From NCBI GenBank assembly GCA_031266665.1, contig JAISAO010000049.1, positions 1-64,000 of the forward strand: DNA of 64,000 bases, written 5' to 3'. Every line of letters begins with the position of its first letter. Within the stretch, counting starts at the first letter, position 1. Below are positions 55,398 to 63,948 of this stretch, in pieces. Made by a program: the position numbers and the translations under genes. The DNA is from Propionibacteriaceae bacterium (lineage in GTDB: Bacteria; Actinomycetota; Actinomycetes; Propionibacteriales; Propionibacteriaceae). The notes beneath the pieces are model-generated. The model did not search any database. It saw only the letters and a list, made by a program, of their open reading frames with translations, and had not been told where the DNA came from.

Positions 55398-57497
55398 ATG
55401 GAGACGACGGCTTTGGCCCCCGACACCCTGGTTGGCGTGGTGTTGGGCGGTCGCTATGAGTTGGCCGGACGGATCGGCGGCGGCGGTATGGCGGTGGTCT
55501 ACCGCGCCATCGACCACCGCCTGGGCCGGACCGTGGCGGTCAAGATCATCCACGACAGCCTGGCGGGCGACGCCGACTACGTCCGCCGCTTCGACCGGGA
55601 GGCTCGGGCCGCCGGCGGCCTGTCCCACCCCAACGTCGTCGCCATCTTGGACCGCGGGCTGGAGGACGAGCGGCCCTACATCGTGATGGAGCACATCCCC
55701 GGCCCGTCGCTGCGCCAGATCATCGCCCAGCGCGCCCCTCTGGCGCCGCTGGCCGCCCTGTCCTATATCGACGCCATCGCCCGGGCCCTGGCCGCCGCCC
55801 ACGCCAATGGCCTGGTGCATCGCGACATCAAGCCGGAGAACGTCCTCATCACCGCCGCCGGCCAGGCCAAGGTGGCGGACTTCGGCCTGGCCAAGGCCTG
55901 CCAGGAGGCCGACTCGGCCAGCCACTCGGCCGTCATGGGCACGGTCTCCTACCTGGCCCCCGAGATCATGACCGACGGGGCCGTGCCGGCCTCGGACGTC
56001 TACGCCGCCGGCATTGTGCTGTACGAGTTGTTGACCGGCGCCAAGCCCCACACCGGCGACCAGCCCCAGGTGTTGTACAAACACGTCCACCAAGACGTGC
56101 CGCCGCCGTCGGCCGCTGTGGCCGGCGGGGTCGACCGCATCCCGGACTATCTCGACGCCCTGGTGGCGGCCTGCACCGCCCGCGACCTGAGCCGCCGCCT
56201 GGCCGACGGCCGGGCCTTGGAGGCGGCCGTCGTCCGGGTGCGCCAGCGCCTGGCCCAGGGCGCGGCCAGCGACCCGGCCCTGGTGGCCTGGCTGCGGCCG
56301 ACGACTGCCGGCGGCGAGGCCACGACCATCCTGGTGGGCCCCGAGCCCCCCCTGGGCCTGGGCCAGGACCCAACCCGGGATCTGGCCCTAGGCCTGGAGG
56401 GATCGCCCTGGGATGACGAGACGGCCGGCCCGGTCCCGCCGACCCCGGCCCGGCACCTGGTCCCGGCGGTCCCAGCGGTCCCGGCGCCGCGGGCCGGACG
56501 CGGCCCGGCGACCCGGCCACCCGGACGCGGCCCGGTCGCTCGGCCGCCCGGGCGCCGGCCGAGCGACGGGGCCGGCGCCAGGGGTGTCCGCCCGCTCGCC
56601 ATCGTCTTGCTAAGCGTCATCGTGCTCGGCCTGGCCGGCGGCGGAGTGTCCTTCTGGTGGATCAAGTCGGGCCGCTGGACCACCCAGCCGGCGGTCATGT
56701 CCCTGCCGGCGGGCGAGGCTCGCGACAAGTTGGAGACGGCCGGTTTCCAGGTCGATCTGATGGAGGCCTACTCCGAGACCGTGCCGGCCGGCCTGGTGAT
56801 CGACTCCAAGCCCGGCGACGACCAACGCTTGATTAAGCGGAGCACGGTCGAGTTGTCCGTCTCCAAGGGCCCGGAGCGTTTCGCCCTGCCCGAGTTGGTG
56901 GGGTTGACCCAGGAGCAGGCCGTCCAGACGCTGGCCGACTGCGGGGCGGCGGCGGACGAGGCCCAGGACAAGTGCCCCCGCCTGGGACAGGTGTCCCAGG
57001 CCTGGAGCGACGAGGTGGTTCAAGGGATCATCCTGAACGCCTCCCAGGAGGCCGGCGCCAGCCTGCCGCCGGGCACGACCATCGACATCACCGTCTCCCA
57101 GGGGCCGGAGCCGATCGCCATCCCCGACTACACCGGCCAGCCCCGGGCCGACGCCCAGGCCGGCCTGGAGAGCCTGCGCTTCGCCGTGGAGGTGGCCCAG
57201 GAGCACTCCGCCAGTGTGCCCACGGGCCACGTCATCAGCCAGACGCCGAACGCCGGCCAGGGCCACCACGGCGACACCATTCAACTGGTCGAGTCGTTGG
57301 GGCCGGTCATGGTGACGGTGCCCAGTGTGGTGGGGAAGTCTCAGGCCGACGCCGAGGCCGCCCTGCGCACGGCCGGCTTACAAGTCATCGCCAATGAGAT
57401 CTCGGGCTACTCCGTCTTCGGCCTCGTCTTCAGCACCAACCCCCAGTCCGGCGCGGTGGTGGCGGAAGGCACGACGGTGACAATCAGCATAGTCTGA
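55398..57497 (+). CDS. PASTA-domain Ser/Thr protein kinase (PknL/PknB type)
   Basis: A 699-residue membrane kinase that senses wall fragments and controls growth and wall synthesis. The kinase domain (about 12-280) has the Gly-loop RIGGGGMAVVYRA, VAVKII, the catalytic loop HRDIKPENVL and DFGLA. A Pro/Arg-rich linker leads to the transmembrane helix near 398-418. Four PASTA repeats follow, the last ending VTISIV. Neighbourhood with the polyprenyl synthase, metF and aroG resembles mycobacterial pknL. AGGAG precedes the ATG. Confidence 0.95.
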   Translation: METTALAPDTLVGVVLGGRYELAGRIGGGGMAVVYRAIDHRLGRTVAVKIIHDSLAGDADYVRRFDREARAAGGLSHPNVVAILDRGLEDERPYIVMEHIPGPSLRQIIAQRAPLAPLAALSYIDAIARALAAAHANGLVHRDIKPENVLITAAGQAKVADFGLAKACQEADSASHSAVMGTVSYLAPEIMTDGAVPASDVYAAGIVLYELLTGAKPHTGDQPQVLYKHVHQDVPPPSAAVAGGVDRIPDYLDALVAACTARDLSRRLADGRALEAAVVRVRQRLAQGAASDPALVAWLRPTTAGGEATTILVGPEPPLGLGQDPTRDLALGLEGSPWDDETAGPVPPTPARHLVPAVPAVPAPRAGRGPATRPPGRGPVARPPGRRPSDGAGARGVRPLAIVLLSVIVLGLAGGGVSFWWIKSGRWTTQPAVMSLPAGEARDKLETAGFQVDLMEAYSETVPAGLVIDSKPGDDQRLIKRSTVELSVSKGPERFALPELVGLTQEQAVQTLADCGAAADEAQDKCPRLGQVSQAWSDEVVQGIILNASQEAGASLPPGTTIDITVSQGPEPIAIPDYTGQPRADAQAGLESLRFAVEVAQEHSASVPTGHVISQTPNAGQGHHGDTIQLVESLGPVMVTVPSVVGKSQADAEAALRTAGLQVIANEISGYSVFGLVFSTNPQSGAVVAEGTTVTISIV

Positions 57498-57615
57498 TCC
57501 GGCCAGTTAGGCCCCGGGTTCGGCCCGGCCCCAGCGGGCGGCGGCGGTTCAGAGTTGTCTTAAACCAGTTGTCAGGGAGGGCGGTCTCTGATTCGGGTCC
57601 GGCCCAGCCCCGTGC

Positions 57616-58257
57616 TCAGGCCGGCTGCCAGGGGCAGCCGTCGCGGTGGTCGGTCAACACGGTGGCGGTCATATCGTTCAGGCGCTCGAAGCTCAGGGCC
57701 CAGCCGCGCTGGTTGATCAGCCCGTCATGGATCAAGAAGCCCTGACCGGCACCCAACTGGCGGGCGAAGTCGATGATCTCCTTCATGGCGCACCACGGCC
57801 CGTGGGCCGGCACCGCCGCCAGGTCGACGCCTTCGGGGATGGTGTCGAGGGCGTCGCCGGGGTGGAAGAAGCGGGGCTCGCCGGGGGCCTCGACCACCAG
57901 CCCGATATTGCCGATGCGGGGGATGTCGCGGTGGATGACGGCGTGACGGCCGCCGACGGCGGACAATGTGACTTCACCCAGGACGAGTCGAGTCCCCGGA
58001 GCCAGGGGTTGGGCCCGGGGCAGGCGGTGGGCCTGGGCCACCGTCGGCTCGACCATCAGCTTGGCCTCGGGGTTGGCCGCCAGCAGGGCCGGCAGCCGGA
58101 TCGGGTCGATGTGGTCCAGGTGTTGGTGGGTGACGACGATCAGGTCGAGCCCGGTCAGGCCGTGCCAGGCGGTGGAGAAATTGCCCGGGTCGATCAGAAT
58201 GGAGCGCCCGGCCAGCTCCAGCCGGACGGTCGAGTGTCCCAGGTGGCTGATCAGCAC
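57616..58257 (-). CDS. UlaG-like metallo-beta-lactamase-fold hydrolase
   Basis: A 213-residue zinc hydrolase. It has ISHLGHSTVRLEL at the start, VVTHQHLDHIDP as the zinc motif near residue 42, and FHPGDALDTIPEGVD and PAHGPW later. The substrate is unknown. GTG at 58257 lies 8 nt after the threonine aldolase stop, so it is the third gene of an aroG-ltaE-MBL operon. A longer open frame through ltaE is a shadow. Confidence 0.87.
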   Translation of the reverse strand: MLISHLGHSTVRLELAGRSILIDPGNFSTAWHGLTGLDLIVVTHQHLDHIDPIRLPALLAANPEAKLMVEPTVAQAHRLPRAQPLAPGTRLVLGEVTLSAVGGRHAVIHRDIPRIGNIGLVVEAPGEPRFFHPGDALDTIPEGVDLAAVPAHGPWCAMKEIIDFARQLGAGQGFLIHDGLINQRGWALSFERLNDMTATVLTDHRDGCPWQPA

Positions 58258-58265
58258 GGCACTGC

Positions 58266-59387
58266 CTACACCTGGTCCGTCGCTCGGCGGTCGACCGCTG
58301 GCGCGGCGACCAAGGCGTCGGTTTGGTCCGCCTGGTCCGCCTGGTCCGCCGCCGGGACGGGCTCGGCGGCCAGCAGGTCGGCCAGGATGTCGGCCGCTTC
58401 GGCGCATTGCCCGGCCGTGACGTCGAGGTGGGTGACGACGCGCAGGGTGGCGGAGTCGAGCTGGGAGACCAACACGCCTTGCTGGCGGGCCAGCCGGGCC
58501 ACCCGCTCGGCCTGGCCCGGGGCCGTGCGCAGGATCACGATATTGGTCTGGCAGGGGTCGGTCACGGCCTGTGGCGCCCGCTCTTGGACGGTCTGGCGGA
58601 TCAGACGGGCGTTGGCGTGGTCGTGGGCCAAGCGGTCGATGTGGTGGTCGAGGGCGTGGAGGCCGGCGGCGGCCAAGACACCGGCCTGGCGCCAGCCGCC
58701 GCCCAGCCGTTTGCGCTGCTGGCGGGCGCGGGCGATCCGGTCGGGGGACGAGGCCAAGATGGTGCCCACCGGCGCCCCCAGCCCCTTGGACAGGCAGAGG
58801 GTGACGGTGGTGGCCTCTCGCCCCCAGTCGGCCAGGGGCCGGTGGCAGGCGACGGCGGCGTTGGCCAGCCGGGCGCCGTCCAGATGCAGGCCCATCCCGC
58901 GCTGGCGGCAGGCCGCCGCGATGGCGGCCACCGCCTCGACCGGCTGGATGGTGCCGCCGCCGAAGTTGTGGCTGTTCTCCAACTCGACGGCGGCGACGGA
59001 CACCAGATGGGGGGTCGGCTCGGCCAGCAGGGGGATGACGTCCGTCGGATCGGCCAGGCCCCGCCGGCTGGTCCAGGTCCGGGTTTGGACGCCGTGCAGG
59101 GCGGCGTGGGCGCCGGCCTCGGCCCGCACCACATGGGCCTGGGAGTCGCACAGCAACTCTCCCCCCCGGGGGACCAGCAGCCAGACGCCGAGCAGGTTGG
59201 CCAGCGAACCGGAGGCGCAGAACAATGCGGCTTGCTGACCCAGCAACGCGGCCGCCCGCTCTTCCAACTGGCGGATCGTGGGGTCCTCGCCGTAGACGTC
59301 GTCGCCCACCGGGGCCTCGAACATGGCCTGCCGCATGGCCTGGGTCGGCCGAGTGATGGTGTCGGAGCGCAGGTCGATCAAAGGCAT
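58266..59387 (-). CDS. ltaE: Low-specificity L-threonine aldolase
   Basis: PLP enzyme cleaving threonine to glycine and acetaldehyde. The 373-residue protein has PLIDLRSDTITRPTQAM, GDDVYGEDPT, LHLDGARLANAA, and the PLP Lys in LCLSKGLGAPVG. The C-terminal ~30 residues are Ala/Asp-rich. TAGGAT 7 nt before the ATG gives an internal promoter possibility although aroG is only 24 nt upstream. Confidence 0.93.
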   Translation of the reverse strand: MPLIDLRSDTITRPTQAMRQAMFEAPVGDDVYGEDPTIRQLEERAAALLGQQAALFCASGSLANLLGVWLLVPRGGELLCDSQAHVVRAEAGAHAALHGVQTRTWTSRRGLADPTDVIPLLAEPTPHLVSVAAVELENSHNFGGGTIQPVEAVAAIAAACRQRGMGLHLDGARLANAAVACHRPLADWGREATTVTLCLSKGLGAPVGTILASSPDRIARARQQRKRLGGGWRQAGVLAAAGLHALDHHIDRLAHDHANARLIRQTVQERAPQAVTDPCQTNIVILRTAPGQAERVARLARQQGVLVSQLDSATLRVVTHLDVTAGQCAEAADILADLLAAEPVPAADQADQADQTDALVAAPAVDRRATDQV

Positions 59388-59394
59388 GGCCGGC

Positions 59395-59400
59395 ATCCTA
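59395..59400 (-). promoter_or_regulatory. -10-like box of ltaE (leaderless)
   Basis: On the minus strand TAGGAT, GCCGGCC, then the ATG at 59387 (7-nt spacing). Confidence 0.42.
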
Positions 59401-59411
59401 CGCCGCCCGAC

Positions 59412-60794
59412 TCACAGGTCGGCCAACGGCGGCCGACGGCGGCCGGGGTGGTCCAGATGGCTCAGCCGGTCAGCCACCATGAAGGCCAGCTCGAGCGACT
59501 GGCGGCGGTTCAGCCGCGGGTCGCAGACGGTCTCGTAGCGGTTGACCAGGTCGGCCTCGCAGATGTCGGCCGCGCCGCCGACGCATTCCGTCACATCGTC
59601 GCCGGTCAGCTCGATGTGGACGCCGCCGGGCCAGGTGCCCAGGGCGGCGTGGACGTCGAAGAAGCCGTCCAGCTCGGCCGTGACGTCGGCGAAGGAGCGG
59701 GTCTTGTAGCCGCCAGCGGTCTCGAAGGTGTTGCCGTGCATCGGGTCGCAGACCCAGCAGACCTCGCGCCCGGTGGCCTCGACGGCCTCGACCAGGGGCG
59801 GCAGGAGTTGGCGCACCCGGCCGGCCCCCAGCCGGGTGATGATGGTCAGCCGGCCCGGCTCGCGCCCCGGGTCGATCCGCTCGGCCAGGGCGACTATTTC
59901 GTCCGGCCGGGCCGCGGGGCCGATCTTGACCCCGACCGGGTTGCGCAGCCGGCGCAACAGCTCGGCGTGAGCGCCGTCCACCCGGCGGGTGCGCTCGCCG
60001 ATCCAGAGCAGGTGGCCGCCGACGCTGTAGGGCTGGCCGGTGCGGGAGTCGACCCGGGTGAGGGAGTGCTCGTAGTCGAGCAGCAGGGCCTCGTGGCTGG
60101 CGTAGAAGTCGACCGTGCGGAAGGCGTCGCCGCCGTCCACGCCGATGGTGCGCATGAAGGCCAGAGCGCGGTCGATCTCGCCGGTCAACTGCTCGTAGCG
60201 GGCCGAGACGTGGGTCTGACGCACGAAATCGGCGTTCCAGGAGTGCATCGCCTGGAGGTCGGCGAAACCGCCCTTGACGAAGGCCCGGACCAGGTTGAGG
60301 GTGGCGGCCGAAGCGTAGTAGGCCTGCAATAGCCGTTGGGGGTCGGGGCGGCGGGCGGCGGGCGAGAAGTCGAAGCCGTTGACGGCGTCGCCCCGGTAGA
60401 CCGGCAACTCGACACCGCCTCGGCGCTCGGTCGCCTTGGAACGGGGCTTGGCGAACTGGCCGGCGATGCGCCCGATCTTGACCACCGGCACCTCGGCGGC
60501 GTAGGTCAGGGCCACCGCCATCGACAGCAACACCCGCAGCCGGCGCTGGATCGACCCGGCGGTGACGGCCTCGAAGGTCTCGGCGCAGTCCCCACCTTGG
60601 AGGATGAAGGCCCTCCCGGCGGCGGCCTCGGCCAGACGGCCACGCAGGTCGTCGCACTCGCCGGCGAAAACCAGCTGCGGCAGGCGGCGCAACTGGGCCA
60701 CCACCTGGTCGCGCTCCTGGGGCTGGTCGTAGACCGGTTGCTGCGGCGGACGCAGCGCCCACAGCTCCTCCAAGGCCGGAATGGGATCTTTCAC
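59412..60794 (-). CDS. aroG: Class II 3-deoxy-7-phosphoheptulonate synthase AroG
   Basis: Condenses PEP and erythrose 4-phosphate to DAHP, the entry to aromatic amino acid synthesis. The 460-residue class II enzyme has ILQGGDCAETF, KIGRIAGQFAKPRS, NPVGVKIGP and WVCDPMHGNT. It starts at GTG 60794 with TACCCT 7 nt upstream. Two tandem hairpin repeats lie between it and the next divergent gene. Confidence 0.96.
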   Translation of the reverse strand: MKDPIPALEELWALRPPQQPVYDQPQERDQVVAQLRRLPQLVFAGECDDLRGRLAEAAAGRAFILQGGDCAETFEAVTAGSIQRRLRVLLSMAVALTYAAEVPVVKIGRIAGQFAKPRSKATERRGGVELPVYRGDAVNGFDFSPAARRPDPQRLLQAYYASAATLNLVRAFVKGGFADLQAMHSWNADFVRQTHVSARYEQLTGEIDRALAFMRTIGVDGGDAFRTVDFYASHEALLLDYEHSLTRVDSRTGQPYSVGGHLLWIGERTRRVDGAHAELLRRLRNPVGVKIGPAARPDEIVALAERIDPGREPGRLTIITRLGAGRVRQLLPPLVEAVEATGREVCWVCDPMHGNTFETAGGYKTRSFADVTAELDGFFDVHAALGTWPGGVHIELTGDDVTECVGGAADICEADLVNRYETVCDPRLNRRQSLELAFMVADRLSHLDHPGRRRPPLADL

Positions 60795-60801
60795 GCCCCC
60801 C

Positions 60802-60807
60802 AGGGTA
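60802..60807 (-). promoter_or_regulatory. -10-like box of aroG (leaderless)
   Basis: On the minus strand TACCCT, GGGGGGC, then GTG at 60794 (7-nt spacing). Confidence 0.42.
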
Positions 60808-60847
60808 ATGGGTCAAGTCCAGCCGGGCGGCGGCGTCCGGCGTGGGC

Positions 60848-60903
60848 GGGTGGGGTCAAACGCTGTTCTGGCGGCGGGACATGGTTTGACACCAGTCTCC
60901 TAG
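60848..60903. repeat. Short hairpin repeat, tandem copy 1
   Basis: GTCAAAC (left) and GTTTGAC (right) form the stem. It shares the ends and the GCTGTTC motif with the 166-bp element at 36438. It abuts the second copy, sharing the CTA/TAG junction. Confidence 0.7.
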
Positions 60904-60960
60904 GAGGGTGGTGTCAAACGCTGTTCTGGCAGCGGGACATGGTTTGACACCAGTCTTCTA
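60901..60960. repeat. Short hairpin repeat, tandem copy 2
   Basis: TGGTGTCAAAC and GTTTGACACCA form an 11-bp stem. It matches copy 1 except at a few positions. Its right end CTTCTA forms the first bases of the TAGAAT box before the small membrane-protein gene. Confidence 0.75.
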
Positions 60961-60964
60961 GAAT
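60959..60964 (+). promoter_or_regulatory. -10-like box for the small membrane-protein gene (leaderless)
   Basis: TAGAAT straddles the end of the hairpin repeat and lies 6 nt before the ATG at 60971. Confidence 0.5.
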
Positions 60965-60970
60965 GGGGAA

Positions 60971-61366
60971 ATGCCCCCAGACGACCGGCCTCGACCCCGT
61001 GACGACGACGAGTTGTTCGCCGATATCGTCCGCCGGGAGTTCAGCGAGCAGGTCGGCCCGCCGCCCCGGGTGGCGCCGCCCGCGCCGCCGGCCGCGCCCT
61101 TCGAGTTCAATCTTTACGACGACGACGAGAGCTACCGCCAGACCCCCGCGCCGGCCCTGAACCGCCTGTCGCTGCCGGCCCGGGTCGGACTGATCGCCTT
61201 GGCCGTGGCTCTGGTCGGCGGCCTGCTGCTGACCATCGGCCAAGGCGCCCCGGGCTGGGTCGGTTGGATCGTGGTCGGCCTCTTCGGCTTGGCCGTGACC
61301 ATCGGCATCAGACAACTGATGCGTCGGCCGGGGTCGGGCGACGACGACGACTCGGGCGTGGTCTGA
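60971..61366 (+). CDS. Small membrane protein, unknown function
   Basis: A 131-residue protein. It has an acidic/Pro-rich N-terminal half (RDDDELFADIVRREFSEQ), two transmembrane helices (VGLIALAVALVGGLLLTIG and GWIVVGLFGLAVTIGI) and an acidic tail (GDDDDSGVV). I do not recognise a named family, though such short two-helix proteins are common in actinobacteria. Translation probably begins at the very 5' end of the message. Confidence 0.8.
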   Translation: MPPDDRPRPRDDDELFADIVRREFSEQVGPPPRVAPPAPPAAPFEFNLYDDDESYRQTPAPALNRLSLPARVGLIALAVALVGGLLLTIGQGAPGWVGWIVVGLFGLAVTIGIRQLMRRPGSGDDDDSGVV

Positions 61367-61367
61367 A

Positions 61368-61412
61368 CCCTGATCAATCGATCATCGGCCGTCGAGCAGC
61401 GGTGGATCAGGG
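61368..61412. repeat. Dispersed GATCCACCG-family palindrome
   Basis: CCCTGATC (61368-61375) pairs with GATCAGGG (61405-61412). The right arm contains AGCGGTGGATCAGGG, identical to the copy at 38230. It lies between convergent genes and may act as a bidirectional terminator. Confidence 0.6.
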
Positions 61413-61549
61413 CTGAGCTATCGCTCCAAACTTGTGCGCTGACTGGGCCGTCAGCGCTGACTGGGCCGGCCCAGTTCCCGGGTCGAGCCCGGGCTGACGG
61501 CCTGACGGGCGGGGCCGCGACGACGCCGTGAGCGTCAACGCCGTCAGCC

Positions 61550-62626
61550 TCAGTAGAAGTCCTCGGCGTTGGCGTTGCCCTTGGCGTACTGGGTGGCCGG
61601 GTCGACGTCGACGTAGACGGAGAAGTGGAGGTGGCAGCCGGTGACCATGCCGGTGGCGCCGACGTAGGCGATGACCTGGCCCTGGGAGACGATGGCGCCG
61701 GCGGTGACGGCCGCACTGGAGAGGTGGTTGTAGCTGGTGGCCAGGCGGCGCCCGTCAACCACACCGTGATCGACCACGACTCGATTGCCGTAGCCGTAGT
61801 ACCACTCCACCCGGGCGACGACGCCGTTGGCGGCGGCCCACACCGGGGTGCCGCAGGGGGAGCCGTAGTCGACCCCGTCGTGGAACTCGGAGGCGCCCGT
61901 GATAGGGCTGACGCGCCAGCCGAAGGGGGAGCCCATGGCCGCCGTGATCGGCTTGACCAGGCCGGCCGAGGTCACGATGGCCGAAACGTCGACGCTAGCC
62001 GTGCCGTTGCCGCCCCGGCTGAGGGCCAGCGCGGCCTGCTCCTGGGCGGTCAACCGGTTGAGCAGGCGCTGTAGCTCATCCACCTTGGCGGCGGCGGCCT
62101 GCGACAACTCTTCGATCTGGGCCTCCTCGGCGGCGATCTGGGCCAGGGTCGTCTCCTGGCTCTGCTCCAGGTCGAGCAGGTTGGCCCGCTCCAAGAGATA
62201 ACGCTGCAACTGGTCGTTGGTGGTGGTGGCCATCCACTGGTTGGTGGCCAGATCGGCCAAGATGTCGCTCAAGTCGTGGCCGCCCAGGATGGCCAAGGCC
62301 GAGTTCATCCCCTGGGACTGCCACTGCAACAGGGCCAACTGGGTGACGTCGGACTGCATCTGTTCGATCTGGGCGCGACAGTCGTCGGCCTGGGCGCGGG
62401 TCTGGTCGAGTTGGGAGCGGGCGTTCGTCAGCCGTTGCTGAGCGTCGTTGAGACGTTGGTTGACCTCGGTCTGCTCCTGCTCGTAGCGCTCCAACTGCTG
62501 GCGCACACTGTCCAAATCGTCGGCCCCAGCGGCCGGGGCGGAGCCGAGGCTGAGACCGGCCAAGGCCAGGGCCACGGCCATGACCGGACCGGCCAGGCCG
62601 GCCAGCCAGCGGCGACCCTTCAGCAT
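61550..62626 (-). CDS. M23 (LytM-type) peptidoglycan peptidase with coiled coil
   Basis: A secreted 358-residue wall hydrolase or amidase activator. A signal peptide ends around SAPAAGADD. A long coiled-coil region (about 40-230) follows, then the M23 domain with zinc ligands FHDGVDYG and CHLHFSVY. All ligands are present, so it can be catalytic. The ATG at 62626 follows GAAAGG. It lies 31 nt after the nlpC-type gene on the same strand and shares its coiled-coil motif, so the two arose by duplication and act together. Confidence 0.92.
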   Translation of the reverse strand: MLKGRRWLAGLAGPVMAVALALAGLSLGSAPAAGADDLDSVRQQLERYEQEQTEVNQRLNDAQQRLTNARSQLDQTRAQADDCRAQIEQMQSDVTQLALLQWQSQGMNSALAILGGHDLSDILADLATNQWMATTTNDQLQRYLLERANLLDLEQSQETTLAQIAAEEAQIEELSQAAAAKVDELQRLLNRLTAQEQAALALSRGGNGTASVDVSAIVTSAGLVKPITAAMGSPFGWRVSPITGASEFHDGVDYGSPCGTPVWAAANGVVARVEWYYGYGNRVVVDHGVVDGRRLATSYNHLSSAAVTAGAIVSQGQVIAYVGATGMVTGCHLHFSVYVDVDPATQYAKGNANAEDFY

Positions 62627-62657
62627 GTCGACCTTTCTCGGCCCGGCGGTACCCCGG

Positions 62658-63668
62658 TCAGACCAGGCGTCGGGCGCCGGTGATGGGAATGGAGGTGGCG
62701 CTCGAGACCACGATACCGACTCCGTAGGTGGAGGCGTGAACGATCTGGCCACCGCCGATATAGACGGCGACGTGGCCCACCGGGCTGTAGTAGAACAGCA
62801 GATCGCCCGGCTGCAAGGCGTCGAGCGACACCGGGGCGCCATAGCCCATCTGGGAGGCGGCGTTGTGGGGCAGCGAGATGCCGACTTGGAGGTAGGCGGC
62901 GCGGGTCAGCCCGGAGCAGTCGAAGCCGCTGGGGCCGTTGCCGCCCCAGACGTAGGGGCCGCCGACCTTGCTCAGGGCGAAGGCCACGACGGCGCCGGCG
63001 GCCGAGCCGTCGGAGACGAAGGCCGGCGCGACCGCGATGGCGGCGCTGTTGTTGGCGGCGTTGGCCCGGCGGCGCAGCTCGGCCTCCCGGGCCTCGGCCG
63101 CCTGCAGCCGTTGCAGGGCCGCCCGGGCCTGGGCGGCCTGGGCCTGAGCCTGGGCCTGCAACTCGGCCATGCGCGTGTCGGCCGCTTGCAACTCCAGGCT
63201 GATCGCCTCCAGCCGGGCGCGTTTGTCCGCCAGCGCGCCCTGCTCGACCTGATAGCGCTGGATCAAGTCGTTGGTGTTGCTGGTCAGGCGCTGGGAGGCC
63301 GACACCTGGTAGAGCAGTTCGCTGGAGTCATCACTGGTGAAGAACAGCAGCGGGGTGTCCATCCCCTGACTCTGGTAGCGCTGTAGGGCGATCTGGGTGA
63401 CCTGCTCCCGCAACTGGGCCACATCGGCGGCCTGTTCCTCGATCTCCTGCCGGATGGCGTCGGCCTCGTCTTGGGCGACGACATATTGGTCGTGGGTGTC
63501 GTGGTAGGCCTGCTCGGCCGCCGCCGCCTCGGCCTCGTACTGGTTCAACTCGGCCTGGGCCTCGGCCACGGTCGAGGGGTCGGCCTGGGCCGGGCTCAGC
63601 ATCGCGGTTGAGAGCAGAGCGGCCAAGACAACCGTCAGTCCGGCCAGAACCCGGCCTCGAATCGACAC
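62658..63668 (-). CDS. NlpC/P60 peptidoglycan endopeptidase with coiled coil
   Basis: A secreted 336-residue RipA/CwlO-like DL-endopeptidase. It has a signal peptide (LAGLTVVLAALLSTAML), a coiled coil rich in Glu/Ala/Gln, and the NlpC/P60 domain with catalytic Cys in FDCSGLTRAAY and His in GHVAVYIGGG. It should cleave stem peptides during cell separation. GTG at 63668 follows GGAAGGGG; the upstream ATG 63785 would place 39 residues before the signal peptide. Confidence 0.92.
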   Translation of the reverse strand: MSIRGRVLAGLTVVLAALLSTAMLSPAQADPSTVAEAQAELNQYEAEAAAAEQAYHDTHDQYVVAQDEADAIRQEIEEQAADVAQLREQVTQIALQRYQSQGMDTPLLFFTSDDSSELLYQVSASQRLTSNTNDLIQRYQVEQGALADKRARLEAISLELQAADTRMAELQAQAQAQAAQARAALQRLQAAEAREAELRRRANAANNSAAIAVAPAFVSDGSAAGAVVAFALSKVGGPYVWGGNGPSGFDCSGLTRAAYLQVGISLPHNAASQMGYGAPVSLDALQPGDLLFYYSPVGHVAVYIGGGQIVHASTYGVGIVVSSATSIPITGARRLV

Positions 63669-63831
63669 GCGGCGCCCCTTCCCGCTGATGTCCGGCTGCT
63701 TGAGTGGAAGCTGAGAGGATTCTAAACCCAACGCGGCAGCCGTCCAACCAGGGGCAGGAGCGGTCTGGGCTCGAAGTGTCGCCATGACGGAGCGCGGCCT
63801 TTCGCGTCAGTAGTCTGAGAAATCTGAGAAG

Positions 63832-63860
63832 ATACTAAGTGATTCTCACCCAAGACTCAA
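63832..63860 (-). promoter_or_regulatory. Sigma-70-type promoter of the wall-hydrolase operon
   Basis: On the minus strand TTGAGT (63855-63860) and TAGTAT (63832-63837) are separated by exactly 17 bp. Transcription from about 63825 gives a ~155-nt leader before GTG 63668, in which I recognise no riboswitch with confidence. Confidence 0.6.
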
Positions 63861-63948
63861 ATCGAGGCCGCCCCCAATTTCGAGACGAGCCGGCCCCGGG
63901 CCACTCTCGGCCCGGCGATCTCGACCGCCGGGAGGCCAACCGCCGGGC

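Noticed and set aside
53466-56093. An 875-codon minus-strand open frame
   Set aside because: Only its 3' part (53466-54548) is the polyprenyl synthase. The rest is antisense to the PASTA kinase and the thiE-like frame, a by-product of high GC.
63669-63825. Cyclic-di-AMP (ydaO) riboswitch in the wall-hydrolase leader
   Set aside because: Such switches often precede these genes in actinobacteria and the leader is long enough, but I could not find the conserved core motifs or stems. A covariance-model scan would decide.
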